Source of the DNA: Opitutales bacterium
GTDB taxonomy: Bacteria > Verrucomicrobiota > Verrucomicrobiia > Opitutales > UBA953
Direction of reading: 5' to 3'
Length of the DNA: 64,000 nt
Assembly (NCBI GenBank): GCA_017935025.1
Contig: JAGBIL010000036.1
Coordinates: forward strand, 22,462-86,461
A program made the position numbers and the translations under genes. Each line of letters opens with the position of its first letter. Positions within the stretch are counted from its first letter, which is position 1. The notes under the pieces were generated by a model. The model did no database searches, was not told the DNA's origin, and was given only the letters and a program-made list of their open reading frames with translations. Positions 16,911-25,248 of the stretch are shown here, piece after piece.

Positions 16911-17468
16911 ATGGCAAGCTCGAAAATTTACACGGAAATAGAAGGGCATTTTCTGCTCGCGCGTCTCAACGTGAAGGGAATTTTTGCCCGGTCGGTCGTT
17001 TGGGTCGTGGAGTTCTCCGAAGGAAAGGGTGCTCGCGGTTTTATTTTGAACCGACCGACGGGAAAAACGCTCGGTGTGTGCTCGCCGAATTTCGCGGGAA
17101 CGCCGCTCGGTGATGTGCCCGTGTTGGAAGGCGGTCCCGTGGGTTCGGGGCAACTCTGCTTCGTGTTGCGTTCCCGCGCTTCCGCCGACGGGAAACATCA
17201 TGTCCGCGTCGGCGTGCGTACGGAGGAAATTCGCGACGTGATTTTCAATCCCGGTGTGCGCGCGTACGGTTTTGTCGGTCGCGCCGAATGGGCACCCGGT
17301 CAGCTTGAAGACGAGATTTCCCGCAACACGTGGATGCGCGTGCGCATGGATGCCGACGCGTGGGATGCCGGCGGGGCGGAGGATTTCTGGCGTCGGCTCG
17401 TTGCGAAAATCCGCAAGCCGGAAGCCGAGTTGATGCTGAGTGCGCCGTCGGACCTGGCCGCAAATTAA
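16911..17468 (+). CDS. YqgE/AlgH family protein
   Basis: A 185-residue protein of the YqgE/AlgH (DUF179) family, starting at the ATG at 16911, 5 bases after the TonB/PA14 stop. Family marks: an N-terminal GHFLLARLNV-like strand, RGFILNRPTGKTLG, PVLEGGPVGSGQLCFVLR and a C-terminal YGFVGRAEWAPGQLEDEI, the most conserved block of the family. The biochemical role is not established; in Pseudomonas it was linked to alginate regulation. Its stop codon overlaps the stop of the convergent Nudix gene by two bases. Confidence 0.85.
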   Translation: MASSKIYTEIEGHFLLARLNVKGIFARSVVWVVEFSEGKGARGFILNRPTGKTLGVCSPNFAGTPLGDVPVLEGGPVGSGQLCFVLRSRASADGKHHVRVGVRTEEIRDVIFNPGVRAYGFVGRAEWAPGQLEDEISRNTWMRVRMDADAWDAGGAEDFWRRLVAKIRKPEAELMLSAPSDLAAN

Positions 17469-17872
17469 GCCGATAATTTTTTGACAATCGGGAGATCTGC
17501 CGCCGCCCAATCGAGTGCGGAAAGTTCGCTTGCCGCGAGCCAACGCGCTTCGACGTGTTCCCGCAAAACGAATTGCGCATCGGCGTTTGCGGGAACGCAG
17601 AAAAATGCATCCATTTCGATTTCGCAATTCGGGTAGGAGTGGCAAACCGTTGTGATTTTTTCTCCTACGATTACCGGAAAATCCATTTCTTCGAGAAGCT
17701 CCCGGGCGAGTGCGGCAGCCGCTGTTTCCCCCGCATCGATTTTCCCGCCGGGAAATTCCCACTTCCACGCGACGCAGGGATTTTTGGCGTTCCCGCGCCG
17801 TGCGCAGAGAATTTTTCCGTCGGCGCGAACAACGACGGCGGCAACCACACGAATTTTCGGAATTTCGGTCAT
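17465..17872 (-). CDS. Nudix hydrolase (MutT-like)
   Basis: A 135-residue protein with a Nudix box at about residues 42-64: GKIDAGE, seven residues, then RELLEE, matching G-x5-E-x7-RE-U-x-EE except that the final Gly is Asp (EEMDF). The N-terminal VVAAVVVRADGKILCARRG strand and the downstream HVEARWLAASEL element resemble MutT (8-oxo-dGTP diphosphatase) and related CTP pyrophosphohydrolases. I favour a nucleotide-pool cleaning role but the substrate is inferred. The gene is tail-to-tail with the YqgE gene, with overlapping stops, and its 5' side faces a large repeat island. Confidence 0.85.
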   Translation of the reverse strand: MTEIPKIRVVAAVVVRADGKILCARRGNAKNPCVAWKWEFPGGKIDAGETAAAALARELLEEMDFPVIVGEKITTVCHSYPNCEIEMDAFFCVPANADAQFVLREHVEARWLAASELSALDWAAADLPIVKKLSA

Positions 17873-18634
17873 CTTCGGTTAATTAAAATTTTTTTAACGC
17901 AAAGAACGCAAAAAAATAAAAAACCTTCTTTCGCTTCTGTTCGTTTCCGGTAAAAAAATCTTTGCGTTCTTTGCGTTGAAAAATTTCCGTGTTTTTCGAG
18001 AATTCCGTGGTTCTAAAAAGCTTCGTGCGTTCCCGTGAAAGCGGTTAAAAACCGCTTCCCCCAATGAAACTTTGCGTCTTAGTGTCTTTGCGTGAGGTTT
18101 TGTTTCGCCTTTTCAAGGCTCGTTGTTTTTTTATTTCCTACCCTACGCTCACGCGTAGGGTTTTAGGACATAACGCCTCTCCGAGGCTTTGGGTTGCGTG
18201 CGGTGAGCTCATCCTCCGTCTGTTTTAGAACATAACGCCTCTCCGAGGCTTTGAGTTTCCTAAAAAGAAAGAAAAAATCACGTGGCGATGAGTGCGAGCG
18301 CTACGAGCACGGGAGGCTTTGAGTTTCCTAAAAAGAAAGAAAAAAATCACACGTTCGGACCATCTCTCGCATAAAATAAACACTATTTCCGCACCGCCAA
18401 AAACGTTTAGGACAGTAATGGCAAGAGTATCTCTCCTCTAATTAAAAACTTCTTTTTCTTCTGTTCCTCTTGGTGAAAAACTCTGTGTTTCTCTGTGTTG
18501 AAAATAAATCCGCGGGAATCGGCGCGAATCTGCGTGCAAAACAGCTCGAAAGTCCCACGGAAGCGGCCGGAGTCCGCTTCTCCCGATAAAGCCTCCGTGG
18601 TTTTGCGGATCCGTGAGAGTTTTCTTTCCCGATT
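17873..18634. repeat. Gene-free repeat island between the Nudix and oligopeptidase genes
   Basis: No credible gene. It contains: a perfect 17-bp inverted repeat (17896-17912 and 17961-17977) made of two 9-base AACGCAAAG-type units; a period-8 run CTTTGCGT/CTTAGTGT/CTTTGCGT near 18070; a CCCTACGC...GCGTAGGG hairpin near 18141; two copies of CATAACGCCTCTCCGAGGC (18169 and 18231 areas), themselves partly palindromic; two copies of a GAGGCTTTGAGTTTCCTAAA block (from about 18245 and 18312); and period-10 runs of CTCTGTGTTT and TCNGCGNGAA type at about 18480-18535. Both flanking genes read away from or into it on the minus strand. Confidence 0.7.
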
Positions 18635-20680
18635 TTACTCCGCCAAGCCTTCGCGTTTGAGGAGGGCGGCGGGATCGGGAGCGCGTCCCATGAAGTCGCG
18701 GAAGAGCGTTTCTGCGGGAGCGGCGTTCCCGCGTGCGAGGATTTTTTTGCGAAAATCGCGTCCCGTTTCCGGGTTCAGAATACCCTCATTCAAAAAGCGC
18801 GTGAAGCAGTCGGCTTCGAGCATTTCCGCCCATTTGTAGGAATAGTAGCCCGCCGCGTAGCCGGTCGGCTCTGAGAACAAATGCAGGAATTTGCGCGCCA
18901 TGGAAACCTGCGGGGACGCGGTCGGCACGAGGTAGTCGGCAAGCGTTTCGTTCCAATAGTTTTCCAAATCGCAGTCTTTGTACTTCGCGGTTTCGATGTG
19001 GAAATCCAAGTCCATTTTCCCGAAGGAAAGCTGACGCACGCAAGCGCTTGCGGCGCGGAAATTTTGCGCGCGCAGGAGTTTTTCCAAAAGTTCCTGCGGG
19101 AGCGGTTCTCCGGTCTCAAAATGCTTGGCGAAAAGGCTTAGCGATTCCGCGTGCTTGCACCAGTTTTCCATGATTTGCGAGGGAAGTTCGACAAAATCCC
19201 ACGCGACGTTCGTTCCCGCGAGTTCGGGAATTTCGACTTCGCTCAAAACGTGGTGAAGCAGATGTCCGAACTCGTGGAAAATCGTCAGCACTTCGTCGAA
19301 CGAAAGCAAGGCGGGTTTGCCGTCTACGGCGGGCGACATATTTCCGCAAATCAGCCCGAGGTGCGCGGGAACGCCTTCGCCGCGCGTCGCGAGAAAATTC
19401 ATCCACGCTCCGGCGCGCTTGGTTTCGCGCGGATGCCAATCGGTGTAAAACGCGCCGAGCAGCTTTTCGCCGTCGAAAACCTCGTAGGTTTTCACTTCCG
19501 GATGCCACGCGGGAACGCCCGTTTTTTCGACGATTTTTACGCCGAAAAGTTTTTCCGCAATCGCAAAGGCTCCGGCGATGACGGCGTTCACTTCAAAGTA
19601 CGGACGCAGGCATTCTTCGTCGAAATCGTAGCGTTCGCGGCGAAGCTTTTCCGCCCAAAAACCGACCGCCCACGGCGCGAGTTTTCCCGTTTCGGCGGCG
19701 CAGGCATCGCCGCGTTCCCGCGCGAATTTTGCGAGGTCTTCCGTTTCGGTTTTGAAAAAAGAATCTACGCGAGAGCGCAGGTTTTCGACAAATTCGCGGG
19801 CGTTTTTCCCGCTTTTCGCCATACGGCGGGAAGTCGTGTAATCGGCGAAGTCGGCGAACCCGAGGAGCTTCGCTTTTTCGTCGCGCAGGGCGAGAATTTC
19901 GCGGATGAGCGGCGCGTTGTCAAACTTCGCGTCGGCGCGGGCAACGGCGCTGGAGGCTTCCCAAAACTCGCGGCGCAGCGCGTCGTTTTCCGCGTATTGC
20001 ATCACGGGAACGAGCGAGGGCGCCTGGAGCGAGAAACGGAATTCGCCGTCGCGGTTTTTCGCCTTGGCGGACGCGGCTGCGGCGGCTTTCGCGCTCGCGG
20101 GAACGCCGGCGAGAAGCGCTTCGTCGTCGACGAATTTTTCCCACGCGTTGGTGGAATCGAGGACGTTTTCGCCGAATTTTGTCGTGAGTTCGGCGAGCTT
20201 GGCGTTGATGGCGGCGAGGCGGGATTTTTTGTCGTCGGGCAAGTCGGCGCCGTTTTCGCGGAAATCGGCGAGCGTTTCGTCGAGAAAACGTTGCTGCACG
20301 GCGTTGAGCGTTCCCGCGGGAACGTTTTCGGCGGCGGCTTTGATTTTTTCCCAAAGGCGAGCGTTGAGCGTGAGCGAGCTGAAAAACTCCGTTACTTTCG
20401 GCAAAACGGTGTTGTAGGCTTCGCGGAGTGCGGGCGTGTTTTCGACACTTTCGAGGTGGGAGACGCGTCCCCACGCGCGACCGAGTTCCCGCGTGGCGCG
20501 GGCGAAGCCGAGCAAAGTTGCGTCGAAGGAAATTTCGCCCGGGGCCTGCGTGCAGATTTTTTCGATGTTTGCGCGGGCGCGTTCAAGCGCAAATTCGATG
20601 TCGGGAACGATGCGCTCCGGCGTCAGTTGCGCCCAATCGACATAAAAATCTTCCGAAAGAAAAGGATGTTCCGTATTCAT
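18635..20680 (-). CDS. prlC: M3-family oligopeptidase (oligopeptidase A type)
   Basis: A 681-residue cytoplasmic zinc endopeptidase that degrades short peptides, including cleaved signal peptides in E. coli. The zinc motif HEFGH lies near residues 468-472 in FHEFGHLLHHVLS, with the downstream glutamate region ELPSQIMENW typical of M3A enzymes. The N-terminal MNTEHPFLSEDFYVDWAQLTPE and mid-protein GAFYTDWHPRETKRAGAWM blocks also match. I chose the ATG at 20678-20680; an in-frame extension upstream adds 15 unrelated residues. Length is that of E. coli OpdA. The 3' side abuts a repeat island. Confidence 0.93.
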   Translation of the reverse strand: MNTEHPFLSEDFYVDWAQLTPERIVPDIEFALERARANIEKICTQAPGEISFDATLLGFARATRELGRAWGRVSHLESVENTPALREAYNTVLPKVTEFFSSLTLNARLWEKIKAAAENVPAGTLNAVQQRFLDETLADFRENGADLPDDKKSRLAAINAKLAELTTKFGENVLDSTNAWEKFVDDEALLAGVPASAKAAAAASAKAKNRDGEFRFSLQAPSLVPVMQYAENDALRREFWEASSAVARADAKFDNAPLIREILALRDEKAKLLGFADFADYTTSRRMAKSGKNAREFVENLRSRVDSFFKTETEDLAKFARERGDACAAETGKLAPWAVGFWAEKLRRERYDFDEECLRPYFEVNAVIAGAFAIAEKLFGVKIVEKTGVPAWHPEVKTYEVFDGEKLLGAFYTDWHPRETKRAGAWMNFLATRGEGVPAHLGLICGNMSPAVDGKPALLSFDEVLTIFHEFGHLLHHVLSEVEIPELAGTNVAWDFVELPSQIMENWCKHAESLSLFAKHFETGEPLPQELLEKLLRAQNFRAASACVRQLSFGKMDLDFHIETAKYKDCDLENYWNETLADYLVPTASPQVSMARKFLHLFSEPTGYAAGYYSYKWAEMLEADCFTRFLNEGILNPETGRDFRKKILARGNAAPAETLFRDFMGRAPDPAALLKREGLAE

Positions 20681-20777
20681 ATTTTTCTTAGGGGAAAATC
20701 TAATCCTGCCTTCCCGCCGAAACAAAACAAATTTCGGTAGAGCTTAACCGCGATTTTTTGCGGGGGATTAATAGGCG

Positions 20778-20805
20778 TTGAATTAATACCCGTTCTCCGT
20801 AAAAT
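20778..20805 (+). promoter_or_regulatory. Possible sigma-70-type promoter for icd
   Basis: TTGAAT (20778-20783) and TAAAAT (20800-20805) are 16 bases apart, about 27 bases upstream of the icd ATG. Good match to the general bacterial consensus, but no experimental or comparative support. Confidence 0.4.
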
Positions 20806-20832
20806 TCTGCGCTTTCAATTTTTTTTTACGCT

Positions 20833-22080
20833 ATGACACCTGAAAAAATTTCCGTGAACGCGGACGGCTCGCTCGCCGTTCCCGCCAATCCGATTATTCC
20901 GTTTATCCGCGGCGACGGGAGCGGCCCGGACATTTGGGACGCCGCCGTGCGCGTGCTCGATGCCGCCGTTGAAAAAGCCTACGTGGGAACGCGCAAAATC
21001 GAATGGCGCGAAGTTTTTGCCGGAGAAAATGCGTTTAAGAAACTCGGAACGTGGTTGCCCGACGAAACGGTCGATATTTTCCGCGAATACCTCGTCGGCA
21101 TCAAAGGACCGCTGACGACGCCGGTCGGCAAAGGCGTGCGCTCGATCAATGTTACGCTCCGCCAAACGCTGGATTTGTTCGTTTGCCTGCGTCCGGTGAA
21201 ATATTTTCGCGGAATCGAAACCCCGGTGAAAGATCCGTCGCAGGTCGACATGGTTGTTTTCCGCGAGAACACGGAGGACATTTACGCGGGCATCGACTGG
21301 ACGGCGGGAACGCCGAAAGCGCTCCGCATGATTGAATTTCTCAAAACCGAATTTCCGGACGATTTCAAAAAAATCCGCTTCGGCGCGGAAACGCCGGATG
21401 AAATCGGGTTCGGCGTGAAGCCCGTTTCCAAGGCGGGAACGCAGCGCCTCGTCCGCGCCGCGCTCGAATACGCAATCGCGCAAAACCGCAAATCCGTGAC
21501 GATTGTCCACAAAGGCAACATCATGAAATTTACCGAAGGCGCGTTTCGCGATTGGGGCTACGCCGTGGCGAAGGAAGAATTCGGCGCGGAAGAAATCGAC
21601 GGCGGTCCGTGGCTCAAAATTCCGGCGGGAAAACCCGGTGCGGGAATCGTCATCAAGGATTGCATTTGCGACGCGTTTTTGCAGGAAATTTTGCTTCACC
21701 CGCAGGATTTCGACGTGATCGCGACGCTGAATCTGAACGGCGACTACGTTTCCGACGCGCTCGCGGCGCAGGTCGGCGGAATCGGCATTTCGCCCGGCGG
21801 GAACATCAACACGAAGTCCGGGCACGCGATTTTTGAAGCCACGCACGGCACGGCACCGAAGCTCGCGGGGCTCGACAAGGCGAATCCGTCGTCGCTTCTG
21901 CTTTCCGCGGAAATGATGTTCCGCCACATGGGTTGGAACGAAGCGGCGGACTTGATTGTTAAAGGCGTCGAAGGCGCGATTTCCGCGAAAACGGTAACCT
22001 TTGACCTTGCGGCAATGATTCCCGACGCGACTGAGTTGAAATGCTCGGAATTTGCCGATGCCGTCATCGCGAATTTTTAA
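20833..22080 (+). CDS. icd: Isocitrate dehydrogenase (NADP-dependent)
   Basis: Oxidative decarboxylation of isocitrate to 2-oxoglutarate in the TCA cycle. The 415-residue protein matches the E. coli-type homodimeric enzyme: [34 protein letters not shown] with the substrate-binding serine and arginine loop, [28 protein letters not shown], and the [11 protein letters not shown] cofactor region. It ends 13 bases before leuB, a distant homologue of the same beta-decarboxylating dehydrogenase family. The 2-oxoglutarate it makes is the substrate of gdhA at 42.5 kb. Confidence 0.95.
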   Translation: MTPEKISVNADGSLAVPANPIIPFIRGDGSGPDIWDAAVRVLDAAVEKAYVGTRKIEWREVFAGENAFKKLGTWLPDETVDIFREYLVGIKGPLTTPVGKGVRSINVTLRQTLDLFVCLRPVKYFRGIETPVKDPSQVDMVVFRENTEDIYAGIDWTAGTPKALRMIEFLKTEFPDDFKKIRFGAETPDEIGFGVKPVSKAGTQRLVRAALEYAIAQNRKSVTIVHKGNIMKFTEGAFRDWGYAVAKEEFGAEEIDGGPWLKIPAGKPGAGIVIKDCICDAFLQEILLHPQDFDVIATLNLNGDYVSDALAAQVGGIGISPGGNINTKSGHAIFEATHGTAPKLAGLDKANPSSLLLSAEMMFRHMGWNEAADLIVKGVEGAISAKTVTFDLAAMIPDATELKCSEFADAVIANF

Positions 22081-22093
22081 CACGGAAAACATT

Positions 22094-23194
22094 ATGGAAT
22101 TGAAAATTGCCGTTTTGCCGGGCGACTACATCGGTCCGGAAGTCATGGAAGCCACGCTGCCGATTCTCGAAAAGGCGCTCAAAAAACACGGGCACACGCT
22201 GGAATATTCCGTGCATCCCGTCGGCGGAGCCGGAATCGACGCTTGCGGGAAGGCGCTTCCCGACGAAACGCTCGCGGCTTGCCGTGCGGCGGATGCAATT
22301 TTGTTCGGTTCGGTCGGAGGACCGAAGTGGAAGGATGTCCCGCGCAACGAACAGCCGGAGCGCGGCGCGCTTTTGCCGCTTCGCAAAAATTTTGAACTTT
22401 TCGCGAACGTGCGTCCGGGCTTGCTGCTTCCCGCGCTGATGCAGTCTTCGCCGATCGCTCCCGCGCGCATCCCGAACGGAATCGACATGGTTTGCATCCG
22501 CGAACTCACGGGCGGAATTTATTTCGGACAGCCGAAGCAAACGACGACGCTCCCGAACGGCGAACTCGAAGCCGTCGACACGATGCGTTACCGTACGAGC
22601 GAAATCGAGCGCATCACCGACGTCGCCATCGCCACGGCGCGCGGACGGGAACGCAAAACCATTTGCCTCGTCGATAAATCCAACGTGCTCGAAACCTCCG
22701 TTTTGTGGAACAAAATCGTCACGGAACGCGTCGCCGCACTCGCGCCCGACGTTACGCTGACGCATTTGCTCGTCGATAACGCCGCGATGCAGCTCGTCGC
22801 CAATCCGGGGCAATTCGATGTTTTGCTTACGGAAAATATGTTCGGCGATATTTTGTCGGACGAAATGGCGGTCGTTTGCGGCTCGCTCGGAATGCTTTCC
22901 TCCGCCTCGCTCGGCGCGCAGAAAAACCGTTACGGTTTCCCGTTCGGGCTTTACGAGCCCTCCGGCGGGAGTGCACCCGATATCGCAGGGCAGGACAAGG
23001 CGAATCCGTGCGCGCAGATTCTTTCCGCCGCGCTCATGCTTCGCCACAGTTTCGGTTTGCACGACGTCGCGGGAGAAATCGAAGCGGCGGTTCGCGCGAC
23101 GATTGACGCGGGAACGCGCACGGCGGACATCGCTTTCGGCGGGAACGCCGTCGGAACGAAAGCGATGGCTGCGGCGATCCTTTCGCGAATTTGA
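22094..23194 (+). CDS. leuB: 3-Isopropylmalate dehydrogenase
   Basis: Third step of leucine biosynthesis. The ATG at 22094 (366 residues) gives MELKIAVLPGDYIGPEVM; an in-frame upstream ATG at 22052 lies inside icd and is rejected. Signatures: FGSVGGPKW, LRKNFELFANVRP, the VRELTGGIYFG-type loop (here CIRELTGGIYFGQP), DKSNVLETSVLW, LLTENMFGDILSDE and the GSAPDIAGQDKANP signature. leuA, leuC and leuD are not in the window. Separation from icd by 13 bases suggests one transcript, terminated by the hairpin at 23219. Confidence 0.94.
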   Translation: MELKIAVLPGDYIGPEVMEATLPILEKALKKHGHTLEYSVHPVGGAGIDACGKALPDETLAACRAADAILFGSVGGPKWKDVPRNEQPERGALLPLRKNFELFANVRPGLLLPALMQSSPIAPARIPNGIDMVCIRELTGGIYFGQPKQTTTLPNGELEAVDTMRYRTSEIERITDVAIATARGRERKTICLVDKSNVLETSVLWNKIVTERVAALAPDVTLTHLLVDNAAMQLVANPGQFDVLLTENMFGDILSDEMAVVCGSLGMLSSASLGAQKNRYGFPFGLYEPSGGSAPDIAGQDKANPCAQILSAALMLRHSFGLHDVAGEIEAAVRATIDAGTRTADIAFGGNAVGTKAMAAAILSRI

Positions 23195-23218
23195 AAATAA
23201 ATTCGCAATTTATAAAAC

Positions 23219-23263
23219 GCGAAGAACGCAACGGTGAGTGAAAACCTTTGCGTTCTTCGCTTT
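23219..23263. terminator. Bidirectional terminator between leuB and the DUF2147 gene
   Basis: Perfect 13-bp arms GCGAAGAACGCAA (23219-23231) and TTGCGTTCTTCGC (23248-23260) with a 16-base loop, then TTTAAAAA. The arms are built from the same AACGCAAAG-type word seen in the repeat island at 17.9 kb. Confidence 0.7.
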
Positions 23264-23301
23264 AAAAATCGGGCGCTTGCAATTCTTCGCGTGGCGGAGA
23301 A

Positions 23302-23751
23302 TCAGTCTTTGACCGGGATTTCCGGGGTGAGCGGCTTGCCGTCGCCTTTGAAGGTTTTGTTCGGCAACCACGTTTGGTTGCGACCGAAGAAAGCGATTTT
23401 TCCGCGAACGATGAGGTTTTCGCCGTCGCGCCAAATTTCGCAGCCGTAGACTTTGCCTTTTTGCGGGTCGAGAATTTTTCCGCCGCTGTATTCGTCGCCG
23501 TCTTTTTTCAGGTTCCAGATAATGTCCAGCCCGATGATTTTCGGAGCGCCGGGCAGTTTTGCCGTCGCGTTTTTATCTTTCAAAACATCGACGACGCGAC
23601 CGTAAATTTTTCCTTTGTATTCGTAGATTTGAACGACGCTTTTCGCTTCCTTGGTTTCGTCGTCAATCGTTGTCCAGAAACCGATGACATCGCTTGCGAA
23701 AACGAAAGTTGCGCTCAGTGCGAAGAGGAGGGCAGTGATCAGAGTTTTCAT
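23302..23751 (-). CDS. Secreted DUF2147 protein
   Basis: A 149-residue protein with a signal peptide (MKTLITALLFALSATFVFA) and a small beta-rich domain: IGFWTTIDDETKEAKSVVQIYE, GKIYGRVVDVLKDK, IWNLKKDGDEYSGGKILDP and a closing GKIAFFGRNQTWLP. The spacing of the conserved Trp, Gly-Arg-Val and GG-x-ILDP blocks matches DUF2147, a lipocalin-like periplasmic domain of unknown ligand. It lies 24 bases downstream of argA on the same strand and may be co-transcribed. Confidence 0.8.
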   Translation of the reverse strand: MKTLITALLFALSATFVFASDVIGFWTTIDDETKEAKSVVQIYEYKGKIYGRVVDVLKDKNATAKLPGAPKIIGLDIIWNLKKDGDEYSGGKILDPQKGKVYGCEIWRDGENLIVRGKIAFFGRNQTWLPNKTFKGDGKPLTPEIPVKD

Positions 23752-23775
23752 TTTTTTTGTAGGTTGAGGTTATAA

Positions 23776-25086
23776 TTACAGTTTCTTGAAAAGAGCTTTG
23801 GAATTGCGTCCGTTTTCGCAAAGTTCCTCGCGGCGCGACGGCGGAAGGTTTTCCGGACGTGCGTCTTCAAACCCGCAAACGCTTTTGAAAAATCCGTAGG
23901 TTTGCGTTGTGCAGGTAATCAGTGTTTTGATACCGCGTTCCCGCGCCTGAAGTTCGGCGTAGGCGACGAGTTTTTTTCCGACACCGCGATCCTGGTAAAA
24001 CGGCTGAACGTAAACGCTGCAAAGTTCCGCCGTGAGCGGTGCGTCGTCAAAGTGGCGCAGGCACGCGCAACCGATGATGCTCTCGTCGATTTCGTAGACG
24101 AAATAATCCTCCGTGTGCGATTCGATAAGCTGGCGGGAACGCTTTGCGAGGCTTTTGTTTTTTACGGCGTTTTTTGTAATGTTGTAAATGAACTGAGCGT
24201 CTTTTTTCTTCGCAGGACGAATGCTGTCGTAATCGTTCGCGTGAATCATGGAGCCGGTGCCGACTTTGTCGAAAATTTCCGCGAGCAGACCGCCGTTGGT
24301 GCGTCCGTCGAGAATGTGTGCGCGCTGAGTCCCGTTGTTGAGCGCGCGAACGGCAAACTGCGCTTTCCCTCGCAGTCGCTCCTCGATTTCGACGGATTTT
24401 TTCTGCAAAGCTCTTTCGAGTGCGGAAAGGCTGAGGTTGACCTGAATTTTTCCGTCGAGAATCAACCCTGCAAACGGCGTGAGGTAAATGAGCTTGGATG
24501 CGCCGAGCTCGACGGCGAGATCTGCGGCAACGGAATCGCTGTTTACGCGGAGCGAGTTCCCGTCGCGGTCGCACAAAATCGGCGTGATGAGCGGAATAAT
24601 TCCTTGGGAAAGCAGAGATTTCAAAAGCGGCGTATCAATCTTTTCGACTTTTCCCGTAAGCAACTGATCCACGCCACCGATGACACCGACCTGCGTTGCA
24701 CGAATTGCGTTGGTAATTGCGCATTTCAGGTTTGCGTGGGTGAGTCCCTCTATGATGGTTTGCGAAACGATTCCGGAGGCTTCGCAAGCGATTTCCATCG
24801 TGTCCTTGTCCGTCACGCCTTCTCCGTAAACGTCGGAGAGCTTGACACGCTGACGTGAAGACATATCGCGGAGTTGCTTGCCGATGCCGTGCACGATAAC
24901 GACGTTGATGTTCAGACTGCGCAAAACGGCGATATCCGTGACGAGATTCTGAAAATTTTCGTGTTCGACGATGCTTCCGTCGAGGGCAATCACGAAAATG
25001 TGGTCTCGAAACATCGGGACGTATTTGAGAATCCCGCGGAGATCCGTGGGCTTGAGCGGACGTTCGGAACTGCGTGAGGTTGCCAT
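23776..25086 (-). CDS. argA: N-acetylglutamate synthase (amino-acid N-acetyltransferase)
   Basis: First step of arginine biosynthesis: acetyl-CoA plus glutamate. The 436-residue protein has the two-domain ArgA layout, an amino-acid-kinase-like domain (about 1-275; VIVHGIGKQL, IPLITPILCDRDGNSLRVNSD, AVELGASKLIYLT) and a C-terminal GNAT domain (about 290-436; IRPAKKKDAQFIYN, ACLRHF, AELCSVYVQPFYQDRGVGKKL). The kinase-like domain binds arginine for feedback control in characterised members. It is divergent from the sialidase gene, sharing a 150-base promoter region. Confidence 0.93.
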   Translation of the reverse strand: MATSRSSERPLKPTDLRGILKYVPMFRDHIFVIALDGSIVEHENFQNLVTDIAVLRSLNINVVIVHGIGKQLRDMSSRQRVKLSDVYGEGVTDKDTMEIACEASGIVSQTIIEGLTHANLKCAITNAIRATQVGVIGGVDQLLTGKVEKIDTPLLKSLLSQGIIPLITPILCDRDGNSLRVNSDSVAADLAVELGASKLIYLTPFAGLILDGKIQVNLSLSALERALQKKSVEIEERLRGKAQFAVRALNNGTQRAHILDGRTNGGLLAEIFDKVGTGSMIHANDYDSIRPAKKKDAQFIYNITKNAVKNKSLAKRSRQLIESHTEDYFVYEIDESIIGCACLRHFDDAPLTAELCSVYVQPFYQDRGVGKKLVAYAELQARERGIKTLITCTTQTYGFFKSVCGFEDARPENLPPSRREELCENGRNSKALFKKL

Positions 25087-25191
25087 TTTTCTTGCGCGTA
25101 TTTATGTAACTTTTCGGGCGTTCCTGCAAGCGCGCATCACCATATAAAGCGGGAACGGCTTGATTTGTTTTTTTTTTCGTACAAGAGGGGT

Positions 25192-25216
25192 GTTTCTTTT
25201 TCTTTTGCAAAGAAAC
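25192..25216. promoter_or_regulatory. Inverted repeat upstream of the sialidase gene
   Basis: Perfect 8-bp arms GTTTCTTT (25192-25199) and AAAGAAAC (25209-25216) in the argA-sialidase divergent gap, ending 9 bases before a second inverted repeat. Possible operator; no known consensus assigned. Confidence 0.35.
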
Positions 25217-25224
25217 GCAGCTTG

Positions 25225-25248
25225 GTCATAATCGCTTATGATTATGAC
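25225..25248. promoter_or_regulatory. Inverted repeat spanning the sialidase start codon
   Basis: Perfect 9-bp arms GTCATAATC (25225-25233) and GATTATGAC (25240-25248) with a 6-base loop; the loop and right arm contain the ATG at 25238. Either a repressor site or an RNA hairpin that masks the start. Confidence 0.45.

Noticed and set aside
19151..20740. 529-codon plus-strand open frame
   Set aside because: Antisense to the M3 oligopeptidase with its HEFGH site; no family resemblance.
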